From positions 1-9,184 of the forward strand of contig JAJZCP010000042.1 of the NCBI GenBank assembly GCA_021846065.1: a stretch of 9,184 nucleotides of DNA, in the 5' to 3' direction. The first letter of the stretch is position 1. Every line of letters begins with the position of its first letter. The stretch comes from Acidobacteriota bacterium. Its GTDB lineage: Bacteria > Acidobacteriota > Terriglobia > Terriglobales > Acidobacteriaceae. The notes under the pieces were generated by a model, which did no database searches, was not told where the DNA came from, and saw only the letters and a program-made list of their open reading frames with translations. Both the position numbers and the translations under genes were made by a program. Shown piece by piece: positions 5,993-9,184 of the stretch.

Positions 5993-7321
5993 ATGGGTAC
6001 AGCCGCCGCAGTTGATGCTGAACGCACCGCAGGATCGCCGGTCCCGCTGAAGGCGCAGCAGGAGATTAAATCCGCAGTCCATCAGGAACTGATCCGTCGC
6101 ATGGATCTCGAGCGGCTGGCTTCGCTGCGCGAAAACCGCACTGCCCAGCAGCAGGTTCTCGCTCTGATTCTGCAGCTGATCGGCGGCCATCCGCTGCCTT
6201 TGAGCGCTGCCGAGCGCGACCGGCTGGCGCGCGAGGTTCTCGACGAAGTGTTCGGCCTGGGGCCGCTTGAGCCGCTGCTGCAGGACTCCACAGTGAGCGA
6301 CATCCTCGTCAACACGGCCGATACCGTCTACGTCGAACGCCGCGGCATGCTGGAGAAGACCTCCGTCGTCTTCAAAGACAACGCGCACCTGATGCACATC
6401 ATCGACAAGATCGTCTCAGCCGTCGGCCGCCGTATCGATGAGTCCTCTCCTATGGTGGATGCGCGGCTTAAGGATGGCTCGCGCGTCAACATCATCATTC
6501 CACCGCTTGCTGTCGATGGGCCGATCCTTTCCATCCGCCGCTTCGGCTCCGTACCGCTGGGGCCGGCCGATCTGTTGCGCAACCGTGCGCTGACACCGCA
6601 GATGCTGGAGGTGTTGAAAAGTGCTGTGCGGGCCCGCATGAACATCGTCGTCTCCGGAGGAACCGGCGCGGGTAAAACCACGCTCCTCAATGTGCTCTCC
6701 AGCTTTATCTCGACGGGTGAACGCATCGTCACCATTGAGGATTCGGCCGAACTGCAGCTCAAGCAGGAGCATGTTGTGCGCCTGGAGTGCCGCCCACCAA
6801 ACGTCGAAGGGCGGGGCGCCGTCCGCCAGCGGGAGCTCGTCATCAACGCGCTTCGAATGCGGCCCGACCGCATCGTGCTGGGTGAGGTGCGCAGTGAGGA
6901 AGCACTCGACATGCTACAGGCTATGAATACCGGCCACGACGGCTCGTTGACCACGATCCACGCCAACAACCCGCGCGAGGCCATTTCGCGTATTGAAACG
7001 ATGGCGATGATGGGCAACATTGCATTGCCCGAAAAAGCCATCCGGCAGCAGATTGCAGCCGCCGTCCACCTGATTGTCCAGGTGTCCCGCATGAGCGACG
7101 GCACCCGCCGGATCACTCACATCAGCGAAATCACCGGGACCAGTGGAGAAATCATCAGCATGCAGGACATCTTCCTGTTTGAAAAGCAGGGTCTTGCGGC
7201 GAACAATCGCGTCCGCGGACGCTTTATGGCAACCGGCATCGTTCCCAAATTTGCTGAAAAGCTGAAAGCCTGCGGCATTCCGCTGCCGCTGAATCTGCTC
7301 GACCACGTGATGGAGGTTTAG
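5993..7321 (+). CDS. cpaF: Tad pilus secretion motor ATPase CpaF/TadA (GspE/VirB11 family)
   Basis: A 442-aa cytoplasmic hexameric ATPase that powers Flp assembly. The N-terminal part (about 20-200) includes [20 protein letters not shown] (87-106) and [19 protein letters not shown] (155-173). The motor domain shows every expected element: Walker [11 protein letters not shown] (221-230, K228), Asp box TIEDSAEL (247-254), Walker [13 protein letters not shown] (293-304, E298) and His box [14 protein letters not shown] (314-327, H315 and H323). RIETMAMM and [14 protein letters not shown] follow, as usual in CpaF. The length is normal and no residue is missing. AAGGAG lies 7 nt before the ATG, the best Shine-Dalgarno in the operon. 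It should act with the TadB/TadC membrane platform encoded just downstream. Confidence 0.97.
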   Translation: MGTAAAVDAERTAGSPVPLKAQQEIKSAVHQELIRRMDLERLASLRENRTAQQQVLALILQLIGGHPLPLSAAERDRLAREVLDEVFGLGPLEPLLQDSTVSDILVNTADTVYVERRGMLEKTSVVFKDNAHLMHIIDKIVSAVGRRIDESSPMVDARLKDGSRVNIIIPPLAVDGPILSIRRFGSVPLGPADLLRNRALTPQMLEVLKSAVRARMNIVVSGGTGAGKTTLLNVLSSFISTGERIVTIEDSAELQLKQEHVVRLECRPPNVEGRGAVRQRELVINALRMRPDRIVLGEVRSEEALDMLQAMNTGHDGSLTTIHANNPREAISRIETMAMMGNIALPEKAIRQQIAAAVHLIVQVSRMSDGTRRITHISEITGTSGEIISMQDIFLFEKQGLAANNRVRGRFMATGIVPKFAEKLKACGIPLPLNLLDHVMEV

Positions 7322-7326
7322 CCGCC

Positions 7327-7386
7327 ATGGCCACACCATACCCGCTACAAAACACGCCACATTCAACGCAGGGCATCTGCGCATGA
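7327..7386 (+). CDS. Candidate 19-codon coupling ORF between cpaF and tadB
   Basis: An ATG 5 bp after the cpaF stop opens the frame MATPYPLQNTPHSTQGICA. It closes on a TGA that overlaps the tadB start codon as ATGA. A GGAGG at 7312-7316, inside the last codons of cpaF, lies 10 nt before it. I recognise no homologue and expect no function for the peptide; the arrangement looks like a translational coupler or leader. The chance that a 61-bp gap holds such a frame by accident is not small, so this is tentative. Confidence 0.3.
   Translation: MATPYPLQNTPHSTQGICA
7367..7381 (+). promoter_or_regulatory. Hairpin that may cover the tadB Shine-Dalgarno
   Basis: CGCAG (7367-7371) pairs with CTGCG (7377-7381) around the loop GGCAT. 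The only Shine-Dalgarno-like bases for tadB, AGGG at 7370-7373, lie partly in the stem and partly in the loop, and the ATG follows 2 nt later. Ribosomes finishing the 19-codon frame would open it. Confidence 0.35.
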
Positions 7387-8342
7387 CTTTGCTGCTTTCC
7401 TTTGTGCTGGCCCTGCTGCTGAGCTTTGCGCTGCTTGCTGCCGTACTGCGCACCGGCAAGTCAGAGGACTCCGTGCGCCGCCGCGTCACGCAGGTCGCTA
7501 CCCGGACACCGGACGATCGGGAGCAGGAAGAAGGCATGCTGAAGGCCGAGGCATCCGGCGCGTTTCCAATGCTGGAACGCGCGCTTGAGCAATTCGGCCT
7601 GGGCGCCCGGATTCGCAAGCTGCTGCTGGAATCTGGCAGCCAGTGGACCGTCGGCCGGTTTGGAGCCTATAGCCTCTTTGCCGGGGCGGCGGCCGCGGTG
7701 TTGCTGGAGTTCTTCGGGCCCGGCTGGCCACTTGCTCTGGCCGCTGGCACGGCTGCTGCATGTGCGCCGTCGATTGTGCTCCGCCAGCAGCGCGCCCGCC
7801 GGCTGAAGGTTTTTGATGCAGCACTGCCTGATGCCATTGATCTGATGGCCCGGGCCCTGCGTGCCGGGCACTCGCTCAACTCCGCCATTGAATGCGTCGC
7901 CGAGCAAGCCGCGGCCCCGGTCGCTGTGGAGTTCGCCGATGTCTTCCGGCAGCAGAACTTCGGTTTGCCCTTAAGAGATTGCCTGCTGGCGATGACCGCC
8001 CGTGTTCCCTCAAACGATCTTCACTTCCTGGTGACTGCCATGCTGGTGCAGAAGGAGACGGGCGGCAATCTGGTTGAAATCCTCGACCGTACGAACCGCG
8101 TCATCCGGGAGCGTCTCCGCATTCAGGGAGAAGTCCGCACACGCACGGCGCAAGGCCGCATGACGGGATGGATTTTAAGTCTACTTCCCGTCGTCATGCT
8201 GGTCCTGCTGAACATCATCAATCCCGGATATTCCCGTGTGCTGATGGAAAGCTCGCTCGGCCGCAAACTTCTCTATACGGGGCTTGGACTCATCAGTCTG
8301 GGAGCCTTCCTGATCCGGCGCATTGTTGACGTACAGGTGTAA
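7383..8342 (+). CDS. tadB: Tad pilus inner-membrane platform protein TadB
   Basis: A 319-aa inner-membrane protein of the type II secretion F (GspF-like) family that, with TadC, couples the CpaF motor to pilin assembly. Membrane helices are at 3-22 (LLLSFVLALLLSFALLAAV), about 93-109, 112-131, 260-279 and 293-310. The T2SSF domain covers about 148-278: LPDAIDLMARALRAGHSL, FADVFRQQNFGLPLRDCLLAM, LVTAMLVQKETGGNLVEILD and the RERLRIQGEVRTRTAQGRM loop. The C-terminus ends in another helix and a short tail, the usual TadB plan. The ATG overlaps the stop of a 19-codon upstream frame. No ATG, GTG or TTG lies in frame between the end of cpaF and this start, which supports it. Its own Shine-Dalgarno is weak. 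The neighbouring tadC and cpaF settle the role. Confidence 0.94.
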   Translation: MTLLLSFVLALLLSFALLAAVLRTGKSEDSVRRRVTQVATRTPDDREQEEGMLKAEASGAFPMLERALEQFGLGARIRKLLLESGSQWTVGRFGAYSLFAGAAAAVLLEFFGPGWPLALAAGTAAACAPSIVLRQQRARRLKVFDAALPDAIDLMARALRAGHSLNSAIECVAEQAAAPVAVEFADVFRQQNFGLPLRDCLLAMTARVPSNDLHFLVTAMLVQKETGGNLVEILDRTNRVIRERLRIQGEVRTRTAQGRMTGWILSLLPVVMLVLLNIINPGYSRVLMESSLGRKLLYTGLGLISLGAFLIRRIVDVQV

Positions 8343-8355
8343 AGGAGCTGCCCCG

Positions 8356-9184
8356 ATGAATATTTCACTGCTGGCCGCCGTCGCACTCACAGTCTTCTTC
8401 AGCGTCATGCTGCTCGTTGCCGTCCTGCATCCCGGCAACAGCTCCAGCCGGCGGCTGCGGGCCGTCACCGCTACGGAGTGGGTAGCTACCCGCCGCACCC
8501 AGCAGCGCCACAATGCGCAGCAGGCAATGCTGCGCATCGCACGGCAGTTGCGGGAGCGCGTCGGGCTGTCGGAGAGTGAGCGTCTGCGGGCCAAGTTTGT
8601 CGCAGCGGGCCTGCGGTCGCCCGGCGCGATGGAACTATATTTTGCCGCGCGCATGCTGGGCCCGGTAGCGGTTGCCCTCGCTGCCAGCTTCATCGGCTCC
8701 AACACATTTCTCTGGGTCACCGGCAGCGCTGCTTTTGCATACCTGGCGCCGGACTTCTGGCTCGATCACGTCATCAAGCGCCGCCGCGAGCGCATCCGCC
8801 GCAGTATTCCCGATGCAGTCGATCTGCTGGTGATCTGCGTCGAAGCCGGACTGGGCCTGGATCAGGCGATGGTGCGGGCAGGCATTGAGTTGAGCCTGAG
8901 CCACCCGGAGATCAACGAAGAGTTTCTCCAGATCAACCGGGAGCAGCGGGCCGGCAAGCCCCGCATGGACGCCTGGCGCGCCATGGCGGACCGCACCAGC
9001 CTGCCGGAGATTGTGGCCTTCACCGGGATGCTGGTCCAGACCGAGCGCTTTGGTACGCCCATTGCCCGCGCTCTGAGTACCTTTGCGGATTCGCTGCGGG
9101 AAAAGCGGCGGCAACGCGCCGAGGAACAGGCGGCCAAGACCACAGTCAAGATGATCTTTCCTCTGGTGCTGTTCATCTTTCCCA
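8356..9184 (+). CDS. tadC: Tad pilus inner-membrane platform protein TadC (C-terminus beyond window)
   Basis: The partial frame gives 276 residues before the right edge; TadC proteins are usually somewhat over 300 aa, so only the last helix or so should be missing. It starts at ATG 8356, with AAAGGAG 8 nt upstream and 13 bp after the tadB stop. Residues 4-24 are a membrane helix, and 100-133 hold one or two more. The T2SSF domain begins at about 151 with SIPDAVDLLVICVEAGLGLD, then FLQINREQRAGKPRMDAWRA, RTSLPEIVAFTGMLVQTERFGTPIARAL, and the AEEQAAKTTVKMIFPLVLFIFP segment entering the final helices (each quoted in part). These blocks are diagnostic of TadC rather than TadB. It forms the assembly platform with TadB. 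What follows (tadD, tadE/F/G or unrelated genes) cannot be seen. Confidence 0.93.
   Translation, partial: MNISLLAAVALTVFFSVMLLVAVLHPGNSSSRRLRAVTATEWVATRRTQQRHNAQQAMLRIARQLRERVGLSESERLRAKFVAAGLRSPGAMELYFAARMLGPVAVALAASFIGSNTFLWVTGSAAFAYLAPDFWLDHVIKRRRERIRRSIPDAVDLLVICVEAGLGLDQAMVRAGIELSLSHPEINEEFLQINREQRAGKPRMDAWRAMADRTSLPEIVAFTGMLVQTERFGTPIARALSTFADSLREKRRQRAEEQAAKTTVKMIFPLVLFIFP

Noticed and set aside
6328..7116. A 262-codon - strand frame opposite cpaF
   Set aside because: cpaF on the + strand has all its ATPase motifs over the same bases. The antisense product is rich in Arg, Ser and Met from reversed codons, a normal effect of high GC.

Overview
The window is GC-rich, single-copy bacterial chromosome. 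It carries most of a tight adherence (Tad/Flp) pilus operon on the + strand. Divergent from it on the - strand are yebC and the start of a PagL-like outer-membrane lipid A deacylase gene. The style of several proteins points to Acidobacteriota (class Terriglobia/Acidobacteriia): the PagL-like N-terminus, the CpaE P-loop variant with a His-rich Walker A' strand, and the codon use. This taxonomic call is inference from remembered family features; no search was run.

Layout. Positions 1-427 (-) hold the N-terminal part of a secreted PagL-like protein that runs off the left edge, with a TTG start. Positions 461-1207 (-) hold yebC, a complete TACO1/YebC-family protein, 33 bp upstream of the PagL-like gene and probably co-transcribed with it. 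Positions 1208-1532 are a divergent spacer with a possible yebC promoter and a dense cluster of the hexamer CCGGAC/GTCCGG. From 1533 to the right edge the + strand reads flp (59-aa pilin), a strong hairpin, cpaA (prepilin peptidase), cpaB, cpaC (secretin), cpaE (TadZ-like localisation ATPase), cpaF (TadA motor ATPase), tadB and tadC. tadC is cut by the right edge. Gaps between cistrons after the hairpin are 3-61 bp.

How the genes work together. By established knowledge of Tad systems, CpaA cleaves the Flp prepilin at G17|Q18. CpaF hydrolyses ATP at the inner membrane and drives pilin assembly through the TadB/TadC platform. CpaE places the machine in the cell. The fibre leaves through the CpaC secretin, helped by periplasmic CpaB. 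The minor pilin-like genes (tadE/F/G) and tadD are not in view and may lie to the right. The hairpin between flp and cpaA would let the abundant pilin be made in excess over the machine proteins.

I see no wholly new system: the window is dominated by a recognisable Tad locus. The points most worth checking are regulatory. One is a 19-codon ORF that overlaps the tadB start by ATGA and could open a hairpin over the tadB ribosome binding site. Others are short hairpins at four cistron junctions, the flp hairpin, and the hexamer cluster in the divergent spacer. A further point is the CpaE ATPase site, which lacks the usual P-loop lysine. No tRNA, rRNA, CRISPR array, insertion sequence or phage gene was seen.
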